Shown here: piece by piece, positions 16,775 through 24,675 of the stretch
Numbering within the stretch: position 1 is the stretch's first letter
Layout of the letters: every line of letters starts with the position of its first letter
Source: JBMNTP01 sp050945795
GTDB taxonomy: Bacteria; Bacillota; Clostridia; Christensenellales; MGBC116941
Assembly (NCBI GenBank): GCA_050945795.1
Contig: JBMNTP010000013.1
Span: 1-48,200 of the forward strand
Direction: 5' to 3'
DNA length: 48,200 nt
Position numbers and translations under genes: made by a program
The notes under the pieces: model-generated
What the model saw: only the letters and a program-made list of their open reading frames with translations
What the model was told of the DNA's origin: nothing
Database searches by the model: none

Positions 16775-18295
16775 TTAGTGTTTTAAGCACATGGCTTTAA
16801 GCATAGTTTCCTGGTCGGCGGTATTATCGAATTCCCCTGTCATAGTGCCCTGGAATATCGTCAGAATACGGGTGCATACGCCCAGCAGCTCCGGCAATTC
16901 TGAAGAAATCATTATTACCGCCTTGCCGTCCAGTACAAATTTATTTATCAGATGATAAACCTCTGTTTTTGCGCCTACGTCTATGCCCCGCGTCGGCTCA
17001 TCAAGTATGATGATATCCGAGTCGGCGTAAAGCCATTTGGCAATAACCACTTTTTGTTGATTGCCTCCCGACAGACTGCTGGCAGGATTCCTTTTATCGG
17101 CCACAGAGATTTTCAAGCGCTTGATATATTCATCCGTCACCTGCTGCTCTTTTTTGCGATATATCCTGCCCAGCTTGCTGCTTACCTTTTTGATGTTAAC
17201 CAGCGTAGTGTTTTCAATCAGGTTCCGTTTAAGAACCAAACCGTGCGCCTTTCGGTTCTCGGGCAGCAACGCTATGCCTTTAGCGATTGCCTGCCTTGTA
17301 TTTCGAATATCAACTTCTTTGCCTCGTATAAATACGCGGCCTCCCGTTGCCCTGTCGGCGCCGAACAGACAGCGGGCAATTTCCGTTCGCCCTGCGCCCA
17401 TAAGTCCGGCGAACCCGAGTATTTCCCCTTTATGGAGCGAGAAGCTTATGTCCTCAAAAACTCCCTGCCGACTAAGCCCTTCTACCCGCAAAACCTCTTC
17501 TTTGGGTATTTTTGAGAAATCGGCCTTTGGATATTTATCCTCTATACTCCGCCCTACCATCATCTTTATTACGTCGTCATGAGTGGCGGTAGCGACATCC
17601 ATCTCGCCCACCATTTCGCCGTCACGCAATACCGTTATGCGATCGCCTATCTGGAATATCTCTTCTAGCCGGTGCGAGATATAAACTATAGCCATCCCCG
17701 ATTCTTTCAGCCTGTTTATGGTAACAAAAAGCCTTTGAATCTCCTGCTCTGTAAGCGCCGCGGTAGGCTCATCAAGTATCAATATCTTTTTGCTCTGGCG
17801 TATAACGCGAGCAATCTCTACCAGCTGCTGATACGCTACGCCCAACTCCGAAACGAGCATCTGCGGGTCAACGTCAAGACCCACCAGTTCTTTAATGGCT
17901 TCCTTGGCCTCTTTCTCCATTTCTCTCCATTTGACCACGCCGACGCCGTTAGTTTTGAGCGCGGTGCCAAGGAAGATATTTTCTGTTACAGACAGCCTGG
18001 GTGCCAGCATAAGCTCTTGATATACCGTCCCTATGCCTAGCTCATCTGCCTCACGCGGCGTGCGGATGGATATCTGCTTGCCTTCAAGCGTTATCTCACC
18101 GGCGTCCTTACCGTGCGCACCGGCGAGTATCTTCATAAGCGTCGATTTACCCGCCCCGTTTTCCCCCATAAGTACATTTACCTGACCGGGATATACATCA
18201 AAGTCTACATCCTTGAGCGCGTAGAAGTTCCCAAACTTTTTATCAATGCCCCGCATGGTTAATATAGGCTCCAAGTACTTCACCTCCGGACTCAT
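16775..18295 (-). CDS. Ribose-type ABC transporter ATPase with two nucleotide-binding domains (RbsA-like)
   Basis: 506 residues in two ABC domains. The N-terminal Walker A is GENGAGKST, with signature LGVAYQQLVEIA and Walker B ILILDEPTAAL. The C-terminal half has the degenerate Walker A GLMGAGRTE, signature SLSGGNQQKV and Walker B DIIILDEPTRGID, as in RbsA and MglA. It energises the importer. The ATG at 18295 has GAGG five bases upstream. A strong GGAGGTG also lies just upstream of an in-frame TTG at 18274, so the true start may be seven codons later. It lies 25 bp after the M24 gene and 9 bp before the permease. Confidence 0.95.
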   Translation of the reverse strand: MSPEVKYLEPILTMRGIDKKFGNFYALKDVDFDVYPGQVNVLMGENGAGKSTLMKILAGAHGKDAGEITLEGKQISIRTPREADELGIGTVYQELMLAPRLSVTENIFLGTALKTNGVGVVKWREMEKEAKEAIKELVGLDVDPQMLVSELGVAYQQLVEIARVIRQSKKILILDEPTAALTEQEIQRLFVTINRLKESGMAIVYISHRLEEIFQIGDRITVLRDGEMVGEMDVATATHDDVIKMMVGRSIEDKYPKADFSKIPKEEVLRVEGLSRQGVFEDISFSLHKGEILGFAGLMGAGRTEIARCLFGADRATGGRVFIRGKEVDIRNTRQAIAKGIALLPENRKAHGLVLKRNLIENTTLVNIKKVSSKLGRIYRKKEQQVTDEYIKRLKISVADKRNPASSLSGGNQQKVVIAKWLYADSDIIILDEPTRGIDVGAKTEVYHLINKFVLDGKAVIMISSELPELLGVCTRILTIFQGTMTGEFDNTADQETMLKAMCLKH

Positions 18296-18320
18296 TTTAG
18301 CCTCATAGTGCGGAGCCGGC

Positions 18321-19532
18321 TTAGTATTTCCAGCACGCGATAGGTTCTTCGCACGGGAATTTGGTTATTACACGGCAGCCGTCCTTCGTTACTATAACCT
18401 GCTCCTCTATACGGGCGGCATCGCCTTCAACGCCATAATACGTTTCTACCGCGAAATGCATGTTTTCTTCTATCATCTCGGGATATTCCATAGATACCTG
18501 ATGCCCTATAACCGGCTTGGACCAGTGCGCTATGCCGACCCCATGCCCGAGTTCAAGCGCCATAGTCTCGTATTCGTCCTTTGCCCCTAATTCCTTATAA
18601 GTCGGCCATACGGCGCATATTTCATCGGTATACACTCCGGGGCGTATCAGCTTTATGGCGTCATACAGCCAGTCATACGCTTTTTTATAAATGGCTAGCT
18701 GCTTCTCTGTCGGATATCCGCAGCAGAAGGTACGATAGTAGCATGTTTTATAGCCATTAAAATCGTTGACAACATCGAGATAAACCATATCGCCGGGACG
18801 AATGATTCTATCAGAGAAATCGTGAGGATGAGGATAAGCGCGATCCCCGCTTATGACGTTTACATTATGTACGTTTTCCGCACCCATCTGTATGAGGCGG
18901 CCGCGCATTATAGCGCATAGCTCGTTCTCTCTTACGCCGGGCTTTATAGCCTCAACAACATCGTAGTATGCGCCGTCAACCATAGCCGCTGAAATTTCAA
19001 GAAGCTGCAGCTCTTCGTGTGTCTTTATCTTTTGAGCTTCCTGCATAGTCGCCTGCCCGTCACGCACATCAAGCCCGAAATCCTTAAATGCGTTCATCAT
19101 AGGAACAGTCAAAAGGTCTACTCCTATCGGCGCTTCATGGAGATTCCAATCTTTGAGTATTTCATATACCTCGCCTATAACCTTGTGGCTGGCCTTAAGC
19201 TCGGGTGCCATAGAGCCGCGCATGTCGTTTTTAGAAGGCCGTATATCCTTTATCCAAGGGCAAAGCGCCTTCTTTGTTCCAATTGCGCTGCCAATCTCAA
19301 ACAGCACAGGATCATGACCTTTTGCGAGCAGAGTATATCTGTTCAGCTTGTTATTGACCCATTCGCCCAGCTTTGTGCTGGTGATGTAACGCACGTTGTC
19401 AGGATCAAACACCAAAACAGAGCCCAGCCCGTCCTTCTCCATCTGCACCCTAGTCTTTTCAAGCCTCTCTCGTCTTAGCTTGTCAAAGTCTATCCTAAGT
19501 TCACAATCCACCGCCATGGTTCCTAGTGTCAT
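18321..19532 (-). CDS. M24 (creatinase/prolidase-fold) protein lacking one metal ligand
   Basis: 403 residues with the N-terminal creatinase_N domain (about 20-160) and the C-terminal pita-bread domain. By alignment with aminopeptidase P motifs the five metal ligands map to D253 (VYLDVV), C264 (GYKTCYYRTF), H330 (LGHGVG), E363 (FAVETYYG) and E376 (ARIEEQV). The second Asp of the usual D-x-x-R-T motif is therefore replaced by Cys. Creatinase itself also lost its metal ligands and cleaves a C-N bond without metal. This points to a non-peptidase hydrolase, which fits the two creatininase-family genes in the same operon. GGAGGT stands 8 nt before the ATG. It is the first gene of the catabolic run. 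Confidence 0.85.
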   Translation of the reverse strand: MTLGTMAVDCELRIDFDKLRRERLEKTRVQMEKDGLGSVLVFDPDNVRYITSTKLGEWVNNKLNRYTLLAKGHDPVLFEIGSAIGTKKALCPWIKDIRPSKNDMRGSMAPELKASHKVIGEVYEILKDWNLHEAPIGVDLLTVPMMNAFKDFGLDVRDGQATMQEAQKIKTHEELQLLEISAAMVDGAYYDVVEAIKPGVRENELCAIMRGRLIQMGAENVHNVNVISGDRAYPHPHDFSDRIIRPGDMVYLDVVNDFNGYKTCYYRTFCCGYPTEKQLAIYKKAYDWLYDAIKLIRPGVYTDEICAVWPTYKELGAKDEYETMALELGHGVGIAHWSKPVIGHQVSMEYPEMIEENMHFAVETYYGVEGDAARIEEQVIVTKDGCRVITKFPCEEPIACWKY

Positions 19533-19894
19533 CGCAATATACCTCCGTAATAGTTAGTGAGTATTTTGTGGAATAGTAAGAGCATATAATACGGCTAAAG
19601 CCGTTATATCGATTTAATTAATAGGTACAGATTTAGGTAGTTTTTAAACATTTGGTTATATGTAAAATTTTAGGTTGCACTTTTATACGTTATTGCTTTA
19701 ATGGTTAGTCGCAAATGCTAATGAGAGTTTTTGAATATAGTTTTTATACCATTTCGCCGTTACGGCTGTGAATTTTCTAATTTATAAATAAAAGCCATGC
19801 CCTTAGAAGTCGTTTTGCTAAGATTCCAGAGTGAAAGTTATGTTGAATATCTAAATGTATAGTTTTCATGTTCTAAACTGCCCATATAAGTTAG
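19533..19894. promoter_or_regulatory. AT-rich intergenic region with the probable promoter of the catabolic operon
   Basis: 362 bp between the first operon gene and the LacI-type regulator gene, both on the minus strand. It is markedly more AT-rich than the flanking genes. TATTAT-like -10 sequences lie near 19585-19592 on the minus strand with no good -35. An inverted repeat (listed separately) overlaps this zone. I see no reading frame or terminator worth calling in the rest. Confidence 0.4.
19591..19604. promoter_or_regulatory. Candidate operator (inverted repeat ACGGCT-AA-AGCCGT)
   Basis: Perfect 6-bp arms around 2 bp, about 60 bp upstream of the M24 start codon and overlapping the likely promoter. 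It is too tight for an RNA hairpin, so a DNA-binding site is the better reading. The adjacent LacI-family regulator is the obvious candidate. Half-sites of the same sequence recur near 21145 and 21186 upstream of the divergent dehydrogenase. Confidence 0.45.
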
Positions 19895-20953
19895 TTATTT
19901 GCCCTCTTTCGGCGGGGAGGTAGACTCCCGTACTATAAGCTTTATAGGCAGAGTAATTGTGGTTTTAGTTATTTCCTCGCCCTTTATAAGTGCCATCAGC
20001 GCGCGGAAAGCTTCCTTGCCCATGTCTATAAGCGGCGTTTCTACCGTTGTAAGCGGAACAGCCAGTATATCGGTTATCCAGATATTGTTAAAACCGACAA
20101 GCGAGAAATCTTCTGGTATGCACAGCCCCAACTCCTGCGCAGCGCGCATAACACCTATCGCCATAAGGTCATTACAGCTGCAAATAGCGCTGGGCGGATC
20201 ATCGAGCGTTAAAAGCTTTTTGCCGGCCAGATAACCCGAGTTTTCATCAAAACGCCCCTCGGCGACATATTCAGGATTATATTCTATATCGGCATCCTTG
20301 AGCGCCTTGCGAAAACCTTGCAGCCGCCGCACCGCTGTATCCGCATACAGCGGACCGTGAATACAAGCGATTTTGGTATGTCCCAATTCGATAACGTGGT
20401 TAACCGCTGCAATCATGCCTTCGTCCTCGTTGGTGCGAACATGCGGCGCGGTAGAGTTTGTAGAACCCCTGTTAACCATAACATAGTGAGTGCCACGTTC
20501 TTCGAGCAGCTCAACCACATCATCTTCAATATATACCGAGCTTAAAATTATGCCGTCTACAAACTGAGATTGAAGGTTTTCTATAAAACGCCGCTCTTCA
20601 TGCGGTGTATCACTGGTATCACCAAGTATAATGCAATAGTCGTGCTCTCTAGCTGCCATTTGCACGCCTTTTATAATTTCTGAGTAAAATGGATTATTTA
20701 TATCTGATATCAGCACGCCAATCGTCTTGTTTGAATTAGTTCTTAGGCTGCGCGCCATGGGATTAGGCCGATATTGAAGCTTTTCTATAGCGTCTAGTAC
20801 TTTAGCTCGCGTTTCTTCTTTTATATTTAGCTTAGCGTCATTGTTGAATACACGAGATACTATTGCCGGTGTAACCCCCGCCATAAACGCAACATCTTTA
20901 ATGGTAGGCATCTTAACGCCGTTTGCTTTAACCGTCTTTCCATTGTTAGCCAT
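19895..20953 (-). CDS. LacI/GalR-family transcriptional regulator
   Basis: 352 residues. The helix-turn-helix begins at about residue 15 (MPTIKDVAFMAGVTPAIVSR) with the hinge helix NPMARSLR. The ligand-binding domain follows (TIGVLISDINNPFYSEIIKG, LVGFNNIW, VPLTTVETP). It probably senses the substrate of the neighbouring operon or an intermediate and represses the operon and perhaps itself. It lies between the catabolic operon (same strand, 362 bp) and a divergently transcribed zinc dehydrogenase. Only a weak GGGG is seen before the ATG, which suggests low translation. The effector is unknown. Confidence 0.93.
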   Translation of the reverse strand: MANNGKTVKANGVKMPTIKDVAFMAGVTPAIVSRVFNNDAKLNIKEETRAKVLDAIEKLQYRPNPMARSLRTNSNKTIGVLISDINNPFYSEIIKGVQMAAREHDYCIILGDTSDTPHEERRFIENLQSQFVDGIILSSVYIEDDVVELLEERGTHYVMVNRGSTNSTAPHVRTNEDEGMIAAVNHVIELGHTKIACIHGPLYADTAVRRLQGFRKALKDADIEYNPEYVAEGRFDENSGYLAGKKLLTLDDPPSAICSCNDLMAIGVMRAAQELGLCIPEDFSLVGFNNIWITDILAVPLTTVETPLIDMGKEAFRALMALIKGEEITKTTITLPIKLIVRESTSPPKEGK

Positions 20954-21424
20954 AAGCCAACCCCATTCACAAAATATTGCCGGAATTTGAGCCGCCCGGC
21001 TCGCGATTGGTAAAACATTTTAATTTATTTTGCCGATTGTCTAATTTAATATATATCATCATATTCTATAAATGTAAATACCTTTTTTGAAAATTTTTAA
21101 AACGATTTATCAATCCAGTATATTTATCTATATGCTATATCAAAAGCCGTTTATGATTGATTTAGTAGCATTTTTTATGAAAAATGCGGCTTTTTATGTG
21201 TTTTGCCCGCCTAATACAGCTTGACATTTTATAGCTGCAAATTTATAGTACAATTATACAGCATAGCTTGTTACTCACTGTGCGTATATCCCTTTTCTTT
21301 GTAATAAAACGTTTAACCAAGCATATTTTCTATATATAGCAGTGTTTTATTATTTTATCAGTACATTAAACCCTCTTAAATTGATTTACTATATAGTCCA
21401 CCAACATATAGAAAAGGAGAAATT
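20954..21424. promoter_or_regulatory. Divergent regulatory region between LacI-type regulator and dehydrogenase
   Basis: 471 bp, AT-rich, without a coding frame I trust. It holds the plus-strand promoter at 21221-21249 and an AACGTT-centred palindrome (AAACGTTT, 21307-21314), which is the core typical of LacI-family operators, inside the 170-nt leader. It also holds a compound hairpin at 21142-21194: AAAAGCC / GGCTTTT enclosing GCATTTTT / AAAAATGC, followed by T residues on the plus strand. That hairpin could act as a terminator for upstream read-through. Confidence 0.5.
21221..21249 (+). promoter_or_regulatory. Sigma-A promoter of the divergent zinc dehydrogenase gene
   Basis: TTGACA at 21221-21226, a 17-nt spacer and TATAGT at 21244-21249. 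The expected start is near 21256, which leaves a leader of about 170 nt before the ATG at 21425. Confidence 0.8.
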
Positions 21425-22483
21425 ATGAAAGCCGTTATTTATAAGCAACCGGGTATTTGGGCATTCGAGGATCGACCTGTTCCGAAAATTCAACAGCCGG
21501 ACGATGTTCTTCTTAAGGTATTGGGCGTCGGCATATGCGGCACAGACCTGCATATACTTCAGCTGCCGCAATTGCACCCCGCCAAGCCGGATATAATTTT
21601 TGGCCATGAGTACTCAGCCGAGGTTATAGAAACGGGCAGCGGAGTAGATTGGTTGATGCCGGGCGATCGTGTTGTCGTTGATCCGCATCCGCCATGTGGT
21701 TGCTGCCGACACTGTAGAAGTGACCGCCCTGATTTATGCACATCGCTTTATTGCCAACAGGGCACTCCGTACGCCGAGCATGGCATGACGCGTGGACTGT
21801 TTTGCGACGGCGCGCTGACAAGTTATACCTGCGTGCCGGCTCAATCAATATATAAAGTCAAGCCGGATACCCCGTACCAGCTAGCAGCGCTAGCCGAGCC
21901 GCTCTCTTGCGTAGGCTGCGCCATCGAAAAGCTGAATATACAAGCCGGCGATACCGTTTGCGTGTTGGGCGCCGGCCCTATAGGGCTACTTTTTACCGCT
22001 TTAGCCAAGGCGAACGGCGCCGCCGTTGTGATTGTATCCGAGCCACATCAATACAGAAGGCAAAAAGCGCTTAAATGCGGCGCCGACGTTGTTGTAGATC
22101 CCACCTCGCAAGATCTTGAGGAAATTTGCCTTTCATATACCAATGGCCTTGGCGTAGACCATTGCATTGAGGCGGTTGGTCAGCTGCTTATGACGGCAAT
22201 AACCATGATATGTCCAGGCGGCAAGGTATTGATGTTTGGGCATGACGAAGAAGCTCAGCCCCCCATACGGCTAGCTGAGATAGTGCGTCGCGAAGCGCAA
22301 ATATTCGGCGGTTTCCTTGGAAAGTACTATTTTGAAAAAGCGGCGCGCATAATTGAAAGCGGATTATTGCCGCTCACAGAAATTGTCACCCACACACTCC
22401 CGCTTAGTCGGTATCAGGACGCGCTAAACCTGTTAAGGCAAGGCGAGGCCGTTAAGGTTGTCGTTTATCCCGAAGAGTACTGA
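21425..22483 (+). CDS. Zinc-dependent medium-chain dehydrogenase 3 (sorbitol/threonine dehydrogenase-like)
   Basis: 352-residue MDR protein. The catalytic zinc motifs are GICGTD and the GHE of FGHEYSA. Structural zinc cysteines lie in CGCCRHCRSDRPDLC. The Rossmann motif is LGAGPIGLLF. It resembles sorbitol and other polyol dehydrogenases. AAGGAG precedes the ATG by 5 nt. It is transcribed away from the LacI-type regulator from a good sigma-A promoter, so it is probably part of the same regulon as the minus-strand operon. It is the third MDR enzyme of this locus. A separate housekeeping role cannot be excluded. Confidence 0.92.
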   Translation: MKAVIYKQPGIWAFEDRPVPKIQQPDDVLLKVLGVGICGTDLHILQLPQLHPAKPDIIFGHEYSAEVIETGSGVDWLMPGDRVVVDPHPPCGCCRHCRSDRPDLCTSLYCQQGTPYAEHGMTRGLFCDGALTSYTCVPAQSIYKVKPDTPYQLAALAEPLSCVGCAIEKLNIQAGDTVCVLGAGPIGLLFTALAKANGAAVVIVSEPHQYRRQKALKCGADVVVDPTSQDLEEICLSYTNGLGVDHCIEAVGQLLMTAITMICPGGKVLMFGHDEEAQPPIRLAEIVRREAQIFGGFLGKYYFEKAARIIESGLLPLTEIVTHTLPLSRYQDALNLLRQGEAVKVVVYPEEY

Positions 22484-22522
22484 TAAGTTGCAGCACCCTC
22501 AATAAGAATAGCGATTTGATTT

Positions 22523-22810
22523 CTATCCTCCGTTATTTTCAATCAGTACTCGGTAGGTATCAAAACTTTTAGCCTCATGCTTTTCACAAGTTTTGGAGTC
22601 GTGTTGTTCAGCACATTCCCCGTTTACAAACAACTTACAAGTGCCGCACCGGCCATAAAAGAAACCCACGCGGCCGCGCTCTCGAAGAATGCGCCGCCCG
22701 CACGCTGGGTTTTTGCGGTCTGGGCAGTCTGAGCAATCGTCCTTCATGCAAGGTTCTAAAAGCTGATACGTTCCGTCCAGCAAAGTATCCAACAAATACA
22801 TTTTACCCAT
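22523..22810 (-). CDS. Small cysteine-rich protein of unknown function
   Basis: 95 residues with ten cysteines, arranged as CMKDDCSDC, a later PAC, RCGTC, GEC and TC, plus histidines in the C-terminal part (EQHDSKTCEKH). The pattern suggests binding of zinc or an Fe-S cluster. No domain is recognised. AAAGGAG stands 8 nt before the ATG, and a TATAAT-like -10 lies about 52 bp upstream (22862-22867, minus strand). The gene stands alone, convergent with the dehydrogenase gene. It could be a redox or metal-binding regulator, but there is no direct evidence. Confidence 0.65.
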   Translation of the reverse strand: MGKMYLLDTLLDGTYQLLEPCMKDDCSDCPDRKNPACGRRILRERGRVGFFYGRCGTCKLFVNGECAEQHDSKTCEKHEAKSFDTYRVLIENNGG

Positions 22811-22861
22811 GGCTTTGGCTCCTTTCCCGTTCAGCTTGCGCTGACATATTTATACAAGCCT

Positions 22862-22867
22862 ATTATA
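22862..22867 (-). promoter_or_regulatory. Possible -10 element for the Cys-rich protein gene
   Basis: TATAAT on the minus strand, 52 bp upstream of the start codon. No convincing -35 is seen 16-18 bp upstream, so this is a weak call. Confidence 0.35.
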
Positions 22868-23063
22868 CCGCTTTTTTGTACTGTTTTCACCTCGGTCGCA
22901 TCGCTGACAACTTCGCCGGCTTCAGTCGGTGATAAACCACCACAGCATTTTAAGCGGACAATCATTTGCTCTATTTGCTGTGCGCATACCTAATTCCATT
23001 AAAAGATATGACAATAATTGATACGGCGGGGCCATGCGTCCCGCTTTAGAATATCATAGAAAC

Positions 23064-23846
23064 TTAATCGTCGTAATCGCTGTATCCGCTATCGCCATCG
23101 TCTTTATCGTCTTCATCGTCGTCATAGTCGCTATGCCCGCTATCATCGTCCTTAGTGTTTGCAGGTTGCGGCGGCCTTGTTAACTGCGGTAAAGCCGATG
23201 GACTAGGAGTTGTTGGGGCAATAGGTTTTTCTGTCTTTGGCGGGGCGGGTGGCGGAGTTTGGGTGCCAGCATCTTCGGAGTACTGCTTTATTTCTATAGT
23301 AACGGATAATCTGCCTTCAATATGTTCGTTTAGGTTTTTCCGCAGCGTTATGCCCGTCTTTTCAAACCACACATCGTCCGGCGAGTCGATATCTATCACA
23401 ACAGCGCCGCCTTCTGACAAAAAGCCCCGCTCGATAGCCCTATCTACCAGCTCTTTACTCAATGTTGTCAATGGCTTTCTCTTGCCATTGTACCCATCGA
23501 GCAGAGTAACTGCGTCATCATTAAGCGGCGTTAGCGATACAACTATGCCGTTTTTGCCCACATCGGCGCGCACGGCCGGATTGATAGTCAAATAAACAGA
23601 GCCGTGGACAGCCGCCAAAGAATTTAGCAACACAGTAAATATCAAAACAAAGCAGGCGGCAAGGGAGACAATAGCCGTCATAGCCTTTACAGGTATCGCC
23701 CTTTTCTCTTGATAATCGCGCATAGGAATAATATTTTGAACTTTTTGGCCCGTTTCATAGCCCATATTAGCTGCTTTTAAAAAACGGCCTTCTTCATCCA
23801 GCACAACGCAATAGCTTTTGTGGGTTTCCATAACCATATATGTCAT
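23064..23846 (-). CDS. rsgI: RsgI-like anti-sigma factor with Asn-Pro (SEAL) domain and acidic repeat tail
   Basis: 260 residues. The cytoplasmic RsgI_N domain is about residues 1-48 (SYCVVLDEEGRFLKAANMG), followed by one membrane helix at about 53-77. An extracytoplasmic domain begins SVYLTINPAV with N89-P90. In RsgI proteins this domain cuts itself at Asn-Pro and takes part in regulated membrane proteolysis. A Pro-rich linker follows, then an acidic tail with DSGHSDYDD and DSGYSDYDD. It overlaps the sigma gene by ATGA, the usual sigI-rsgI arrangement. In cellulolytic clostridia the outer C-terminus senses polysaccharide. Here no carbohydrate-binding module is present, only the Asp/Ser/Tyr tail. 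Confidence 0.88.
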   Translation of the reverse strand: MTYMVMETHKSYCVVLDEEGRFLKAANMGYETGQKVQNIIPMRDYQEKRAIPVKAMTAIVSLAACFVLIFTVLLNSLAAVHGSVYLTINPAVRADVGKNGIVVSLTPLNDDAVTLLDGYNGKRKPLTTLSKELVDRAIERGFLSEGGAVVIDIDSPDDVWFEKTGITLRKNLNEHIEGRLSVTIEIKQYSEDAGTQTPPPAPPKTEKPIAPTTPSPSALPQLTRPPQPANTKDDDSGHSDYDDDEDDKDDGDSGYSDYDD

Positions 23847-24610
23847 ACCTCGCCCCCTCCTTCCCGGGTTTGTAGAACTTGCCGCAAATGACCCCTTATG
23901 ATTTCATATCCATTAGAGAAAATCAGCAGCAGAGCCACAATATATTTACGGTGCCGCTCAAGCGTCTTGCGCTGCGTACCAGAGCCACTCGCAAGCTTTG
24001 TTATGGGTAATTTCTTAGTGCGCTTTAACTCGTCTATAATAAAAGGATTTTCCTTGGCGTATGCCAACGCTTTTTTACAAGCGGCCAGCGTTCTATCCTG
24101 CTTTGGACAATTATCAGCTATATCCGTAAGCGAGATGTCAAAATCCTTCATCTGCGCCGCCAGCTCTTCAATTTCTTCTTTAGTTGCCGCCCGCGTATGG
24201 CGTTCGCCGTAATCATCTGCGCTGGACGCTATAACGTCCTTAAGCGTATCGTCACTGTCATTATTAAGAGGCGTATCAAGTGAAATCTGTCCCGCATGAC
24301 GCTGTTGCGTGCGAAAATAATCGATTATTTTACGGCGCATAATAACGGCGGCATATTTAAGAAACGCCCCTCTTAACTGCGAATAGCCTTCCACCGCTTC
24401 ATGGAACGCCAACATAGCGATATTTAGCTCATCGTCGCTATCGCGTATAATCTTGCCTGTCGCTTTACTCGCCTCAGCTTTTATAAACGGCAGATAATCA
24501 TATATAAGCTTATCCGCAGCTAAAGAATTGCCTTTCGCCGCATATACCCTGTCGACAATCTCATGTTTCACAGCGTCCTCCTTTATAGAATACGTTGCCG
24601 CTTCCGGCAT
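23843..24610 (-). CDS. sigI: SigI-family RNA polymerase sigma factor
   Basis: 255 residues. Region 2 lies in the first half (DELNIAMLAFHEAVEGY, then LKYAAVIMRRKIIDYFR). The C-terminal SigI-specific domain carries RKTLERHRKYIVALLLIFSNGYE, which is diagnostic. SigI binds RNA polymerase and is held inactive by RsgI at the membrane. The stop overlaps the rsgI start as ATGA. The gene lies 65 bp after the CotH-type kinase gene on the same strand, so the whole CotH/VTC cluster may be co-expressed with, or controlled by, this sigma factor. The trigger is unknown. Confidence 0.9.
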   Translation of the reverse strand: MPEAATYSIKEDAVKHEIVDRVYAAKGNSLAADKLIYDYLPFIKAEASKATGKIIRDSDDELNIAMLAFHEAVEGYSQLRGAFLKYAAVIMRRKIIDYFRTQQRHAGQISLDTPLNNDSDDTLKDVIASSADDYGERHTRAATKEEIEELAAQMKDFDISLTDIADNCPKQDRTLAACKKALAYAKENPFIIDELKRTKKLPITKLASGSGTQRKTLERHRKYIVALLLIFSNGYEIIRGHLRQVLQTREGGGEV

Positions 24611-24675
24611 ATCGGGGTATTAAATCACATAAAATCCATTTTCCCTTTAATCGACCATAAATTAATCGCGGCGAC

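Noticed and set aside
23000..23063. GC-rich hairpin after rsgI as terminator
   Set aside because: GCGGG/CCCGC pairing exists near 23022-23046 but no T-run follows on the minus strand.
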